The notes below the pieces were generated by a model. That model was not told where the DNA came from and searched no databases. It saw only the letters and a program-made list of their open reading frames with translations. 64,000 bases of DNA. Origin: Planctomycetaceae bacterium. Lineage in GTDB: Bacteria > Planctomycetota > Planctomycetia > Planctomycetales > Planctomycetaceae. Position numbers and translations under genes: made by a program. The stretch lies in NCBI GenBank assembly GCA_029259815.1, contig JAJDEJ010000088.1, forward strand, positions 20,889 to 84,888. The letters are read 5' to 3'. Positions 7,985 through 17,251 of this stretch are shown here, in pieces. Numbering within the stretch: position 1 is the first letter of the stretch; each line of letters opens with the position of its first letter.

Positions 7985-10873
7985 TCAATGATTGAATCGG
8001 AACTCAGCCGAGGTGATCAAGCTCCACACCAGTTCCTGCGCCGCAGCCGCGCGATCCGCTTGGCGTCCGACGAGATAGTCCGTCACCTCTGTCGTCTCGT
8101 CATCTGTCGGACGGCGATTCAGCACAGCGACGTACAGCTCGTCTGCTGCCGTTTCCGGTTGCTCGGCGTTGATGATTCGTTCGGTCACATTTCCATTGGA
8201 CGGTGCCACCCAACTGTTCACTGACGAGCCATTGGCGGCGAACAACGCCTGATCAGCTGTCGCGAAGAAGTCGCTCTGCGGCTGACCGGCTGCGGCTCCA
8301 TAAAACTGGATGAACGCGTTCAGGTTACTCTTCAACTTGTCATAGGTTCGCTGCTCGATGTCTCTGTGACGGGCCGCGAGTAGGGCCGCGAGTAGGGCCG
8401 GGTCCTGCTTTTGCTCCTCGGTGAGCGGACTGGCTTTCTCGACCTCTGCCGCTTCCGCCTGCCAGTAGCGGTCGTAGACACCCGTGGCCTGGAAGATCGA
8501 CCAGCAGAGTTGTTCCGGAGTCAACGGCTTGAGCGACGCAAGGGTGAAGTCTGACGTCCAATGCCCCGTCAACTCGGACACCGCTGCGTCGTAGGTCGCC
8601 TGATGTTGGACAACCTGCTCCTGAGCTGCGATGACAGCCGCCTCCGCAGTCGCGAACGCTTGCTCCAATGAGGGAAGCTCGGATTGGGCCTGCTCCCGCA
8701 TTTGCTGAGCGGTTTGATGTGCTGCCTTGGCTGTGGTGACGCCCGCCGTTGCAGTCTCGATGGCCGTCTCGAACTGGCCCATCTCCGTCGCCAGAGCTTC
8801 TGACCGTTCATTCAGTTTTTGAGCGGCCTCTGCGAGGATGGCGTCGTCCGGCAGCTTGGCACTGGCTGTCTGAGCCGTTTGTGCCGCGGTCTTCACAGCC
8901 TTCACATCTTCAACCCGCTTTGTGAGCGCGGCCTGTGCTTCTGTGAGGGAAGCCGTCGCAGTCGTCATGATTGCCTCGGCTGAAGCCACGGCCTCTTGAC
9001 GTTCGGCGAGCAGGGTCTTGTGTTGATTCAATGCCTGTTGAGCTGTCGCTTGTTCGGCTTCGCGAGTGACGACCGCAGCGTTGCTGGCGACAATGGCCTG
9101 ATGGAGTTGGGGCAGGGCGACGATCGCACGGACCGTCTCCAGCCGTTCATCGAGAGACGTCAGGGCGACCGCATCGCGTCGCATCAGGCGACGTGCTTCC
9201 AGGAGAGCACGTTCAGCGAGTTGCAGTGTCTCCTCCAGAGGTGTCAGGTGAGCGAGTGCATCATCGACGGGCGGCTTGGTAGCGGCGAAGGCGGCAGTCG
9301 GTGCAGCGACGGCAGCTGTCTTCTCTTCGAGGGCCTTCGTCAGAGTGGCGACAGCATCGGTCAGTTCCTTTGTGCGTTGAGCAAACTTCTCTGCTGCTGC
9401 GGCGAGTTCTTTGTCGTCCGGCAGCTTCTCGACGGCGGTCTGAGTTGCGGTCGCCGCCAGTTGGACGGGAGTCAGGATCGCCTGCTTCTGTTCCAGATCG
9501 GCCTGTGCCTTCGCGACGGCTGCTTGAGCTTCGGTGAGCTTCTTGCGAGCTTCGTCATACGTTTTGCGGGTCTTGTCGAGTTCGTCCGCGAGGGGGAGCG
9601 TGGCGGCCTCGGCAGCATTCCGGGCATCGAGCGCGAGATAGAACGTCGCTGCTGACGTTTGTGCGGCCTGCTCGATGGCGACACGTTTCAATTCCAGTTC
9701 GACGACGGTCGCAGCTGAGTCACTCGCAGTGGCGAGAACATCCTCAGGCTGGTCGTACGGTCGCTGATAGGCCTGTGACAGAGCGATCTCCCGGAGGAAG
9801 CCGCTGATATCAAAATTCATGGCGGCGAATCGCCCCCCCAACAGCGTCAGCAACTTGGGGTCGGTTGGCGGATTGTCGACGTGATGCAAATCGACCGGAT
9901 GCACCAACCCTCGACCGAGCATGTGCGCCCACAGTCGGTTGGCCATGTTCTCGTTGAACATGCGGTGCGTGCCGTCGGTTGCGAGTTCAGCCAGTCTGGC
10001 GCGACGGCTAAATTTGGGCACCGATTTCACACCTTCTGCAGGAGCGACTTCGTACTCCTCGCCGGGGTAGGAAAACGGTTCGTCGATAACCACATCGTTG
10101 AACAGTCGTGGTCCCGTACGGTGCAGCGTCCCCTGCATGAACACCGACTCGAAGGTCAAGTCATTCCCCGCCTTCTCAGCGTGTACAGTGACTTCCTTGG
10201 TGGTTTCCTTGTCGCCCTCTTTCACCTTCTCCTTGCGGACAACCGCATAACCGGGTGCGAGGAACGCGAGCAGCCCGTGATAGTCGGCCTGAAGGTAGTC
10301 GTCGATGTTCGGATGGTCATGACACTGGGCACATTGCAAGTCGCGACCGAAGAAGATGCGGCCAATGTCTCGTGTGAGCAGATGAGGTTCCGACTTGCGA
10401 TCAAGGAAGAACCGGGCAGCCGGTCGCATCGCCTTGTCGTCCCCGTCTGCAGAGAGGATCTCGCGTGCCATCACATTCCACGGCTTGCCATTTTGAACGG
10501 AGGTCAGCAACCAGTTGTGCCAGTCATCCTGTGGGACGTGAGTATTCGCACGTCGTTCCATCAGCATGAGGTCGAGAGTTGTTGCCAGGTGCCTCGTGTG
10601 TTGAGGTGTCGCCAGCAGTCGATCGACCACGACGGTCCGTTTGTCAGCGGACTCATCCGCCAGAAATGCACGGACCTCTTCCGCCGTTGGCGATATGCCG
10701 GTCAGGTCAAGTGAGACTCGCCTCAAATACTCAGCATCAGTACATCGAGAAGTGACCCCCGTCGTTGGTGCAAGCTGGCTGTCGATCAGCGCATGTAATG
10801 GCTGATCTTGTGCAGTCGCGAGACCTGCATGAAGCAGCAGGCCAAACAGGGTGAAGGAGACCGTCGCTCTCAT
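7985..10873 (-). CDS. DUF1549/DUF1553 protein with a large coiled-coil insertion
   Basis: 962 residues. A Sec signal peptide (FTLFGLLLHAGLATAQ) is followed by DUF1549 (about 25-270), which contains the CAQCHDHP block near residue 180, a CxxCH heme-type motif common in this family. DUF1553 begins about 285 (FSRRARLAELAT, MFNENMANRLWAHMLGRGLVHPVD) and is interrupted at about 390-755 by an Ala/Glu/Gln-rich segment with clear heptad character. The DUF1553 end resumes at LTPEQLCWSIFQATG and ends in the family's typical SAEFRFNH. The typical DUF1549/DUF1553 protein I know of lacks such a long insert. First gene of the operon with DUF1501. The product is presumably periplasmic and may bind one heme c. 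Confidence 0.9.
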   Translation of the reverse strand: MRATVSFTLFGLLLHAGLATAQDQPLHALIDSQLAPTTGVTSRCTDAEYLRRVSLDLTGISPTAEEVRAFLADESADKRTVVVDRLLATPQHTRHLATTLDLMLMERRANTHVPQDDWHNWLLTSVQNGKPWNVMAREILSADGDDKAMRPAARFFLDRKSEPHLLTRDIGRIFFGRDLQCAQCHDHPNIDDYLQADYHGLLAFLAPGYAVVRKEKVKEGDKETTKEVTVHAEKAGNDLTFESVFMQGTLHRTGPRLFNDVVIDEPFSYPGEEYEVAPAEGVKSVPKFSRRARLAELATDGTHRMFNENMANRLWAHMLGRGLVHPVDLHHVDNPPTDPKLLTLLGGRFAAMNFDISGFLREIALSQAYQRPYDQPEDVLATASDSAATVVELELKRVAIEQAAQTSAATFYLALDARNAAEAATLPLADELDKTRKTYDEARKKLTEAQAAVAKAQADLEQKQAILTPVQLAATATQTAVEKLPDDKELAAAAEKFAQRTKELTDAVATLTKALEEKTAAVAAPTAAFAATKPPVDDALAHLTPLEETLQLAERALLEARRLMRRDAVALTSLDERLETVRAIVALPQLHQAIVASNAAVVTREAEQATAQQALNQHKTLLAERQEAVASAEAIMTTATASLTEAQAALTKRVEDVKAVKTAAQTAQTASAKLPDDAILAEAAQKLNERSEALATEMGQFETAIETATAGVTTAKAAHQTAQQMREQAQSELPSLEQAFATAEAAVIAAQEQVVQHQATYDAAVSELTGHWTSDFTLASLKPLTPEQLCWSIFQATGVYDRYWQAEAAEVEKASPLTEEQKQDPALLAALLAARHRDIEQRTYDKLKSNLNAFIQFYGAAAGQPQSDFFATADQALFAANGSSVNSWVAPSNGNVTERIINAEQPETAADELYVAVLNRRPTDDETTEVTDYLVGRQADRAAAAQELVWSLITSAEFRFNH

Positions 10874-11155
10874 GGGCGGGAACCAGATTGAGGCGGGAAT
10901 CGCTGACTGCCATCACGCGGTGTGACCAGCAGGCATGCGACCGAAACGAGGACTCACAAGTCTACCACACAATAGGGACGCTGAGCCGCGAAAGTCAACC
11001 TCAGCCGAATTATCGAACCTGAATGCTCTCATCGAGATGCGGCGATATTGAAGGTCGGAACGTCGTCCGATAAGGTGACGGGTTCATCAATCTGACACAC
11101 CAAGGCATTGGCCGTTCGCCAAACGCCTTCAGCCATTTGCCATTTGGAGACTGAG
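10874..11155. other. Divergent intergenic region upstream of fabI and the DUF1549/DUF1553 operon
   Basis: About 280 nt between two diverging transcription units. It must hold both promoters, but I see no confident -35/-10 pair. The only clear signal is the fabI ribosome-binding site GGAGA at 11146-11150. No palindromic repeat of the families seen elsewhere was found here. Confidence 0.5.
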
Positions 11156-11974
11156 ATGGGACTGCTAGACGGGAAAAAGGGCATCGTCATCGGGATTGCC
11201 AACGATCGCTCGATCGCATGGGGCATCACCGAGAAGCTCTACTCAGAGGGTGCGGAGATGGGCTTTACACATCTGCCGGACAAGGACCCGGCCCGCCCCA
11301 AGAACGAGAACAAAGTTCGCAAGCTCGTCGACCCGCAGGGGGCTAAGTTTGTGGTGCCCTGTGACGTGACCAGGGATGAGGATCTGGACGCTGTCTTCAA
11401 GAGTGTGAAGGACGAGTTCGGCAAGATCGACTTCGTCGTGCACAGCGTCGCCTACGCGCCACCCGCTGACCTGACCGGACCGGTGCACGACATCAGCCGC
11501 GAAGGGTTCAAACTCTCGATGGACATCAGTGTCTACAGTCTGATTGCGATGGCGGGCCGCGCCCGCGAACTGCTCAATCCCGGTGGCAGCATGCTGTGCC
11601 TCACCTACTTTGGTGGCGAGCGGGTCATCCCCGGCTACAACCTCATGGGCATCTGCAAAGCGGCGCTCGAAAGCACAGTGACGTATCTGGCCAGCGAGAT
11701 GGGTCAAGCCGGTGTCCGCGTGAACACGATCAGCGCAGGCCCGGTCCGCACGATCAGCTCCAGTGGCGTAGGCGAATTTCAGAGCATGCTCAAACTCTAC
11801 GAGTCCTTCGCACCGCTGCGACGCAACATCACCCCCGAAGACGTGGGCAAGACGGCCCTCTACCTGCTTAGCGACCTGGGCAGCCCCGTCACTGGCGAAA
11901 ACATCCACGTCGACAGCGGCTACCACATCATGGGCGCCCCGCCGTTGGACCTCCAGAACAAGATCCAGTTCTGA
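11156..11974 (+). CDS. fabI: Enoyl-[acyl-carrier-protein] reductase (NADH), FabI
   Basis: 272 residues; short-chain dehydrogenase fold. It catalyses the last, NADH-dependent reduction in each cycle of type II fatty-acid elongation in the cytoplasm. FabI-specific features: the nucleotide-binding pattern [12 protein letters not shown] near the N-terminus, the catalytic Tyr-x6-Lys (Y161...K168 in GYNLMGICK) and the preceding Tyr in LTYFGG (Y151), [13 protein letters not shown], and the C-terminal [14 protein letters not shown]. The frame is open upstream to 11108, but ATG 11156 is chosen because GGAGA lies 5 nt before it and residue 2 onwards matches the family start. Stands upstream of lpxK, so the two feed lipid A synthesis. 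Confidence 0.95.
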   Translation: MGLLDGKKGIVIGIANDRSIAWGITEKLYSEGAEMGFTHLPDKDPARPKNENKVRKLVDPQGAKFVVPCDVTRDEDLDAVFKSVKDEFGKIDFVVHSVAYAPPADLTGPVHDISREGFKLSMDISVYSLIAMAGRARELLNPGGSMLCLTYFGGERVIPGYNLMGICKAALESTVTYLASEMGQAGVRVNTISAGPVRTISSSGVGEFQSMLKLYESFAPLRRNITPEDVGKTALYLLSDLGSPVTGENIHVDSGYHIMGAPPLDLQNKIQF

Positions 11975-12017
11975 TCGGGGCCAGACATCAACTCCTCGCA
12001 TGTTGCCGAGAGTGTGA

Positions 12018-13073
12018 GTGGACGAACGCTTCTATCTCGATACGGTCTCCGGTCGGGCAACTGGGTTGCTTGCTCAGGCGATGCGGGCCGTTCTCAGGCT
12101 GATGACTCCAGCGTATCGAGCAAGTGTCGTCGGTCGGAATCTGTTGTTTGACGTGGGCCTGAAGCAGGTGCATCACAGTGCAGTCCCGGTCGTCAGTGTC
12201 GGAAACATCACGACAGGCGGTACTGGAAAGACTCCCGTCGTGGCGTGGGTTTCGGAGTGGTTCCGGTCGCACGAGACGAGAGTCTGCCTTGTCAGCCGGG
12301 GGTATCGCGCCTTGCAAGCGGGAGGCAACGATGAGCTGCGTGTCCTCGAACAATTGTGCCAGGGGGTGCCGCATATTCAAGACCAGGATCGGGTGGCTGC
12401 GGCGCGAGAAGCTGTTGAGAAACACGGTGCCGAAGTCGTCGTGCTGGACGATGGCTTTCAACATCGACGGCTGCATCGTGATGTCGATATTGTCTTGATC
12501 GACGCTACGAATCCCTGGGGGTATGGACATCTATTGCCTCGTGGACTGATGCGTGAGCCGCGGTCAGCACTCAAGCGGGCGGACATCGTCGTCCTGACTC
12601 GTGTCGATCAGGTTGACAGAGAATCGCTGAACGAACTCCGTCGGGAAGTTCAGCAATCGACCAATGCACCGCTCGCAGAAGTGGCCTTTCGACCGACGCA
12701 GTTGCGGTCGTTGAACGGTGAAACGGCAAGTGTGAAGTCGTTGGTAAGCGAGCAGGTGCTGGCGTTTTGCGGGATCGGAAACCCGGAGGGATTTCGACGA
12801 ACACTGGTCGACATGGGCCTGAGCGTGCACTCAGACGCCTTCGTGACGTTCGCTGACCATCACCACTACACGCAGTCGGAGGTAGCACTGCTCGTGGAGC
12901 AAGCACGAGAGCGTGGAGTGACCACGCTTGTCACCACGCAGAAGGATCTGGTGAAGATTGATCCCGCGTGGAGTTCAACGTTACCCGTCTGGGCAGTGGT
13001 CATCGGCGCGGAAGTTGTGACTGAGCGGGAGGCATTGGAGTCGGTGTTGAAGGCGAGTGCTCACCCAAAGTAG
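12018..13073 (+). CDS. lpxK: Tetraacyldisaccharide 4'-kinase LpxK
   Basis: 351 residues. It phosphorylates the 4' position of the lipid A precursor disaccharide at the inner membrane. Visible: a hydrophobic/amphipathic N-terminus, the P-loop GNITTGGTGKTPVVAW (about 61-76), VVLDDGFQHRRLHRD (the DDGFQH block carrying catalytic Asp/His and typical of LpxK), LLPRGLMREP, and VTFADHHHYT. Start is GTG 12018, 43 nt after fabI, suggesting one operon. Presence of LpxK here and KdsA at 61 kb implies an LPS-type outer membrane. Its TAG stop codon is the first three bases of a palindromic repeat (see 13071-13170). Confidence 0.95.
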   Translation: MDERFYLDTVSGRATGLLAQAMRAVLRLMTPAYRASVVGRNLLFDVGLKQVHHSAVPVVSVGNITTGGTGKTPVVAWVSEWFRSHETRVCLVSRGYRALQAGGNDELRVLEQLCQGVPHIQDQDRVAAAREAVEKHGAEVVVLDDGFQHRRLHRDVDIVLIDATNPWGYGHLLPRGLMREPRSALKRADIVVLTRVDQVDRESLNELRREVQQSTNAPLAEVAFRPTQLRSLNGETASVKSLVSEQVLAFCGIGNPEGFRRTLVDMGLSVHSDAFVTFADHHHYTQSEVALLVEQARERGVTTLVTTQKDLVKIDPAWSSTLPVWAVVIGAEVVTEREALESVLKASAHPK

Positions 13074-13170
13074 CCGTCACGTTCCGCGTGATGAGCGGAA
13101 CTCGTGGAAATCGTCGATTACAGGGGGACGCCTGCGGGTGTTCGCGACGTCACGCGGAGCGTGACGACTA
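13071..13170. repeat. REPIN-like inverted pair (family C) at the lpxK stop codon
   Basis: Left arm 13071-13093 begins TAGCCGTCACGTTCCGCG. The reverse complement of the right arm 13148-13170 begins TAGTCGTCACGCTCCGCG. The 23-nt arms match at 20 positions, and all three differences are transitions. The right arm itself folds (8-bp stem, 3-nt loop, 13148-13166), and 13081-13101 forms a 7-bp hairpin. Two inverted REP-like units about 54 nt apart is the layout of a REPIN. The left unit supplies the lpxK stop codon. Confidence 0.75.
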
Positions 13171-13190
13171 CTATCGCACCAAAGAATGCA

Positions 13191-13220
13191 AGAGACCCGA
13201 TCGCGGACGATCGGGTCTCT
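13191..13220. terminator. Perfect 13-bp hairpin between convergent genes
   Basis: AGAGACCCGATCG, a 4-nt loop CGGA, then the exact reverse complement CGATCGGGTCTCT. It lies between convergent lpxK (plus) and the PDZ-like gene (minus), where a bidirectional terminator is expected. No clear T-tract follows on either side, so factor-independent termination is inferred from stem strength and position only. Confidence 0.65.
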
Positions 13221-13263
13221 CAGCCAGGCAAACGTCGGCCGTCATTCAATTGTGCGGTGTCCC

Positions 13264-14142
13264 TCAGCGGCCACGACCACCGAACCGGAAAGTTCGTGTC
13301 TTAGGCTGGGGCTGAGTTGACTCAATGGTCTGTGGTGGCGTGTTCAAGCTTGTCCCGCCAGGATTCTTGAACAACAAACGGGCACCGGGCTTCTCTGACT
13401 CCAGTCGGAACTCCGCCTGGAACTTGCCGGTTCCCGAAGGGCTGCCTGAGCGTGGAGTGAAGTTGTTCGGCGAGGACGGTCGAGCCGCTGAGTGTGGTGT
13501 GAAGTTGTTGGGGTTGCCCGATCGTGGTTGGAAGTTGTTGGGATTGCTCGGGATGGTTGAAGAGAACGGCGTGCTGTTGTTCGGATTGCCAGCCTTCGGT
13601 TGGAAGTTATTCGGATTCGGACCCGGATTGTGCACGAGCGGTTGTCCCCCTTGCGGCGGCGGAGCTTGCTCGTTGAGCACGTGCGGTTGTCCGCCGTCTT
13701 GACCATGCGGATGTCCGCCTCCGCCAACGGGCTTGAACGTCACCCAGGCATACTGGTTGCCGACGCCCGGTCGGAAGAACTCGATGGCCGCTTCGCGGAA
13801 GGGGCCGATCTGGCTCTTGGCTTGTTCCATGTCATGGTGTGAACGAAGGGTGAACGTGGGCATTCCGGCAGCCGTTGCTTGCAGCAGGATGTCGCCGGCG
13901 AACAGTCGCCCCTCGGCTGAGTAACCGGGAATCGTCCCGGTGATCTTCAGACCCTCATGCGTCGTGCGGGCATACACACCGAGCAACATGCCCGACGCCG
14001 TGTGCAGCGACCCGTGCGAAGGTTGATGCGAGTCGTGTGAGTGATCGTGATTGAACAGCTGCTGCTGGGCGAACGCCGACTGACCGCTCAAGGCGGTGAG
14101 GGCAAACGCTGTCAGCAGTGCGATGGATGTTGTGAACTTCAT
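13264..14142 (-). CDS. Exported PDZ-like protein with Asn/Pro-rich repeats
   Basis: 292 residues from ATG 14142, which is preceded by a GGGGTG ribosome-binding site; an in-frame extension to 14301 lacks such a signal. The Sec signal peptide (SIALLTAFALTALSGQSAFAQ) is followed by a His-rich patch (NHDHSHDSHQPSHGSLH). A PDZ-like segment follows (about 50-115: GVYARTTHEGLKITGTIPGY, GRLFAGDILLQATAAG, ending VTFKPV). The second half is low complexity with repeated N-P-N-N-F-x-P units, and the end is basic (FRFGGRGR). The His patch could bind a divalent metal, which is speculation. It converges on lpxK and diverges from the sigma-factor gene. No known function. Confidence 0.75.
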   Translation of the reverse strand: MKFTTSIALLTAFALTALSGQSAFAQQQLFNHDHSHDSHQPSHGSLHTASGMLLGVYARTTHEGLKITGTIPGYSAEGRLFAGDILLQATAAGMPTFTLRSHHDMEQAKSQIGPFREAAIEFFRPGVGNQYAWVTFKPVGGGGHPHGQDGGQPHVLNEQAPPPQGGQPLVHNPGPNPNNFQPKAGNPNNSTPFSSTIPSNPNNFQPRSGNPNNFTPHSAARPSSPNNFTPRSGSPSGTGKFQAEFRLESEKPGARLLFKNPGGTSLNTPPQTIESTQPQPKTRTFRFGGRGR

Positions 14143-14356
14143 GGAATCACCCCGGATGGCAGGACCACATCTCCGCATTCTCGCGGCGACGTCGTGGATG
14201 TATTGGCATGCCGCGTCCATGCGGATCAGTGAGGGGACGGACCGGGGGGGATGCCCCTCTCCGCGAAAGACAACGCTTGGGGAAACGCAATCTTCCGACA
14301 ATTCTCAACTTTTTTGGTGAACGAATCTCCTGTTGAATCGCACTATACTGGCGGAG

Positions 14357-17131
14357 ATGCCTGTGACCTCACCCCCGCCGACTGTTGATTCGCTGACCGA
14401 CCGGGAGTTAGTTGCCCGATATGTCAGCCTCCGAGATGAGATCGCATTCGCGGCGTTGGTCCGGCGGCATTCTTCGCTCGTTTTGGGAATTTGTCACAGA
14501 GTCCTCGGACATCGACAGGACGTGGAGGACGCGTTTCAGGCGACTTTCCTCGTGCTGGCCCGCGATGCCCACCGGGTTCGCAAGCGGGAATCGCTCGCAA
14601 GTTGGCTGCACGGCGTGGCTTACCGCACGTCACTCAGAGCAGCCGAGGGCCGGCACCGACGCATCCGTCTGCTGCAAGACGTCACCATGATCGAAGACAC
14701 CACCCTCGCCGACGTCGAACACCGCCACCAGCGGCAACTCCTCGACGAAGAGCTGGAGGCCCTGCCGGAGAAATTCCGCGACCCTCTGATCCTGCACTAC
14801 CTCGAAGGCCAGACTGCCAAGGAGGTCGCCCAGACGCTGAAGCTGTCCACCTCGACGGTCGAAGGCCGTCTGAAGCGCGGCCGCAAGGAACTGCACCTGC
14901 GTCTGGTCCGCCGCGGCCTCGGCCTCTCGATCGCCGTCGCCGCCCTGTCCGTCACACCCCAACTGGTGACCGCCGCCGAAGCCCCCGCGCTCGTCGGCAG
15001 CACGATCCACGCGGGCCTGTCCTACACGGCCGGCGACCCCGCCGGCCCCCTGTTCACCCACGAAGCCGCCCGCCTCGCGACCCAGGAGACCCTCGCCATG
15101 ACGCTGACCACCACAACCGCCACCGTGACCGCCCTGCTGATCGTCCCCGTCGCTCTCGCGCTGTCTGGACACGATGAACCCGGAACGCCATCGGCGGACG
15201 CCATCAACACTGCGGTACAACAGCTGCCGCTTAATGTGGCAGCCAATCCATCGACTAAGCCAGTGCAGCTCAGTGACGCCAACGATTGGAGCTCAAGTGA
15301 TGATGAGTATTGGCAACTGACTCAAGGGTTACGAGCTCGCTTGCTCATCGAGAGGAAGAATGAGTCAGGAGGAATAGATACAACCGCCTCGATTGACGTC
15401 ACACCAAGGATTCTAGGGGTAGCAGCGGAGAGACCTCTGGCCGAGTTAGATCAAAGAACAGAGCTCGAATTCGTCGACACGCCGTTGCAGAACGCGCTCA
15501 AGTATATCGGACAACTTCACAATGTGACCATTCATTTGCACAAGCAAGGTCTGGAGAAGGCCGGCGTTCCCCTGGATGCACCGATTACGGCAACAATGAA
15601 GGGTTTGAAGCTCCGGGACGCGTTATCTCAGATTCTGGAGCCTCTGAACCTGCGCACGGTTTTGGACAATCAGTCCCTAGTGGTGACTGCAAAGTTTGAA
15701 GACGATCGTGATGTTTCATCGATCGAAGCATCAGATGACGTATCAGGACTTAATGAGATACTAAGTAAGCAGACATCGCTGGAGTTCACCGAGTCTCGAC
15801 TCTCGGAGGTCATCCGGTACATTGCGAAAACTCATGGGGTCAACATCGTTACCGATACCTCCTCGTTGAGCGAAGTCGGCGTCGACAACAATACACCGAT
15901 TACACTGAAACTGAACGTGAACGGGATCAAATTGGAGAGTGCGCTGGGTTTGATTCTCAAGCCATTGAAGTTGGGCTACTTGATCGATGAGAAAGAGAGT
16001 GTCATTAAAATCGCATCACAAGAGGATATTGCAGAACGACTTGAAGACGGGATTGACTTCAAAATTCGATCGGTGGACGGTTTGGTAGACCCTGTCGAGG
16101 TAGCCGATGAGGAGGAGACAGCGGAGGTTAATAACGGGCCATCAGCTCAGGAAGCAAGAATCCTGCAGAAGTTGGAGCAGGAGACACAGATGGAATATGT
16201 CGGCGTGCCACTGTCCGAAGTGTTCCAGCAACTCGGTGAGCAACACGACATGACGTTCATTATCCATGAGAACGAATTGTCAGACATTGGTGTTCCAAGT
16301 GATGAACCAATCAACATGAGGATCAAGGACGTCCGATTGCGGAGCGCCATGAAGCTGATGCTTGAGCCACTGACCATTGGGTTCCAGGTTAAGGACGATG
16401 TGGTTCACATTCGACCGCAGGCAAGCATCGCATCGGAGCAGTCAACTCCTGCGAAGACCACTGATGAGGAGACAACGGAACCGCAACTCGATCTTGGCGG
16501 GGGGATCGATGTCAAGGTCTTTCCAGTTACTGACTTGGTCGTAGAGATCCCCTCTGTCACTACGAATGGACGCGAACACCGCTCTTGGCACTTCAAGCGT
16601 CAGTCTGAGAACGAGCAGCGGATTGAGCTAGAGTTGGATGCAGAGACTGAACTTGAATTCGTCGACACTCCGCTGAGTGAAGCGATCAACTACATCGCTC
16701 AGAATCACAACATCACGATTCTCATCAATGATCAGGAACTGCAGGATGCCGGCGTGCCGACGGATGAGCCAGTCAATTTGATCATCAAAGGCGTCAAGTT
16801 GGAGACGGCTCTTAACATCATTCTGCGGCCATTGCAACTCGGCTACATGCTGCAGGATGAGGTGATGTACATCACGACGCAGGAGCACATTGATGCGCAA
16901 TTCGAGTTGCGGGTCTACGACCTGCCAGAGATCGAGATGGATTCTGAAGAGCTGGTAAAACTCGTCGTCAAATCGATCCAAGGCAATTGGGAGGAGACGG
17001 GAGGCGATGGCACGATTGTGCCGTTCGACGAAGGTCTCGCGATCCGGCAGACGCAGCCGGTGCATCGTGAGATTGAAGCCCTGTTCGAGCAACTGGAGGC
17101 GCATACGGCGGCGGAGGGGGAGGACGAGTGA
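14357..17131 (+). CDS. ECF sigma factor fused to transmembrane segment and four STN-like repeats
   Basis: 924 residues. Residues about 10-190 are an ECF sigma-70 factor: region 2 with FAALVRRHSSLVLGICHRVLG, QDVEDAFQATFLVLAR and SLASWLHGVAYRTSLRA, and region 4 with LEALPEKFRDPLILHYLEG and STSTVEGRLKRGRKEL. Hydrophobic stretches follow (about 198-212, 253-270). The rest holds four copies of an ~85-residue unit (from about 368, 474, 610 and 764), each with [TS]-x-[LM]-E-[FY]...PL.....YI.......I........GV...P........LR/E.AL...L.PL.. This resembles the secretin/TonB short N-terminal (STN) domain. G+C falls abruptly near 15,175. ATG 14357 abuts GGAG; GTG 14363 is 6 nt after the same GGAG and may be the real start. 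Confidence 0.88.
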   Translation: MPVTSPPPTVDSLTDRELVARYVSLRDEIAFAALVRRHSSLVLGICHRVLGHRQDVEDAFQATFLVLARDAHRVRKRESLASWLHGVAYRTSLRAAEGRHRRIRLLQDVTMIEDTTLADVEHRHQRQLLDEELEALPEKFRDPLILHYLEGQTAKEVAQTLKLSTSTVEGRLKRGRKELHLRLVRRGLGLSIAVAALSVTPQLVTAAEAPALVGSTIHAGLSYTAGDPAGPLFTHEAARLATQETLAMTLTTTTATVTALLIVPVALALSGHDEPGTPSADAINTAVQQLPLNVAANPSTKPVQLSDANDWSSSDDEYWQLTQGLRARLLIERKNESGGIDTTASIDVTPRILGVAAERPLAELDQRTELEFVDTPLQNALKYIGQLHNVTIHLHKQGLEKAGVPLDAPITATMKGLKLRDALSQILEPLNLRTVLDNQSLVVTAKFEDDRDVSSIEASDDVSGLNEILSKQTSLEFTESRLSEVIRYIAKTHGVNIVTDTSSLSEVGVDNNTPITLKLNVNGIKLESALGLILKPLKLGYLIDEKESVIKIASQEDIAERLEDGIDFKIRSVDGLVDPVEVADEEETAEVNNGPSAQEARILQKLEQETQMEYVGVPLSEVFQQLGEQHDMTFIIHENELSDIGVPSDEPINMRIKDVRLRSAMKLMLEPLTIGFQVKDDVVHIRPQASIASEQSTPAKTTDEETTEPQLDLGGGIDVKVFPVTDLVVEIPSVTTNGREHRSWHFKRQSENEQRIELELDAETELEFVDTPLSEAINYIAQNHNITILINDQELQDAGVPTDEPVNLIIKGVKLETALNIILRPLQLGYMLQDEVMYITTQEHIDAQFELRVYDLPEIEMDSEELVKLVVKSIQGNWEETGGDGTIVPFDEGLAIRQTQPVHREIEALFEQLEAHTAAEGEDE

Positions 17132-17132
17132 C

Positions 17133-17213
17133 GATTTCAGATTTCAGATTTCAGATTTCAGATTTCAGATTTCAGATTTCAGATTTGAAATATGAGATCT
17201 CAGAGATCAAATT
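17133..17213. repeat. GATTTCA heptamer tandem array (family E)
   Basis: Seven exact GATTTCA units run from 17133 to 17181, then GATTTGA and degenerate copies to about 17213. It begins 2 nt after the sigma-factor stop codon. Related tracts occur at 17625-17662, inside the S23 gene (17929-17968) and upstream of it (18327-18392). Confidence 0.9.
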
Positions 17214-17251
17214 TCAGACGTCAGATTTCGGATCGTCGCACAACAGCGGGG

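Noticed and set aside
14344..14349. TATACT as a -10 box for the sigma-factor gene
   Set aside because: It lies only about 8-14 nt before the start and has no -35 at a suitable distance.
17133..17213. CRISPR-like regular array
   Set aside because: The unit is 7 nt with no spacers; it is a simple tandem repeat.
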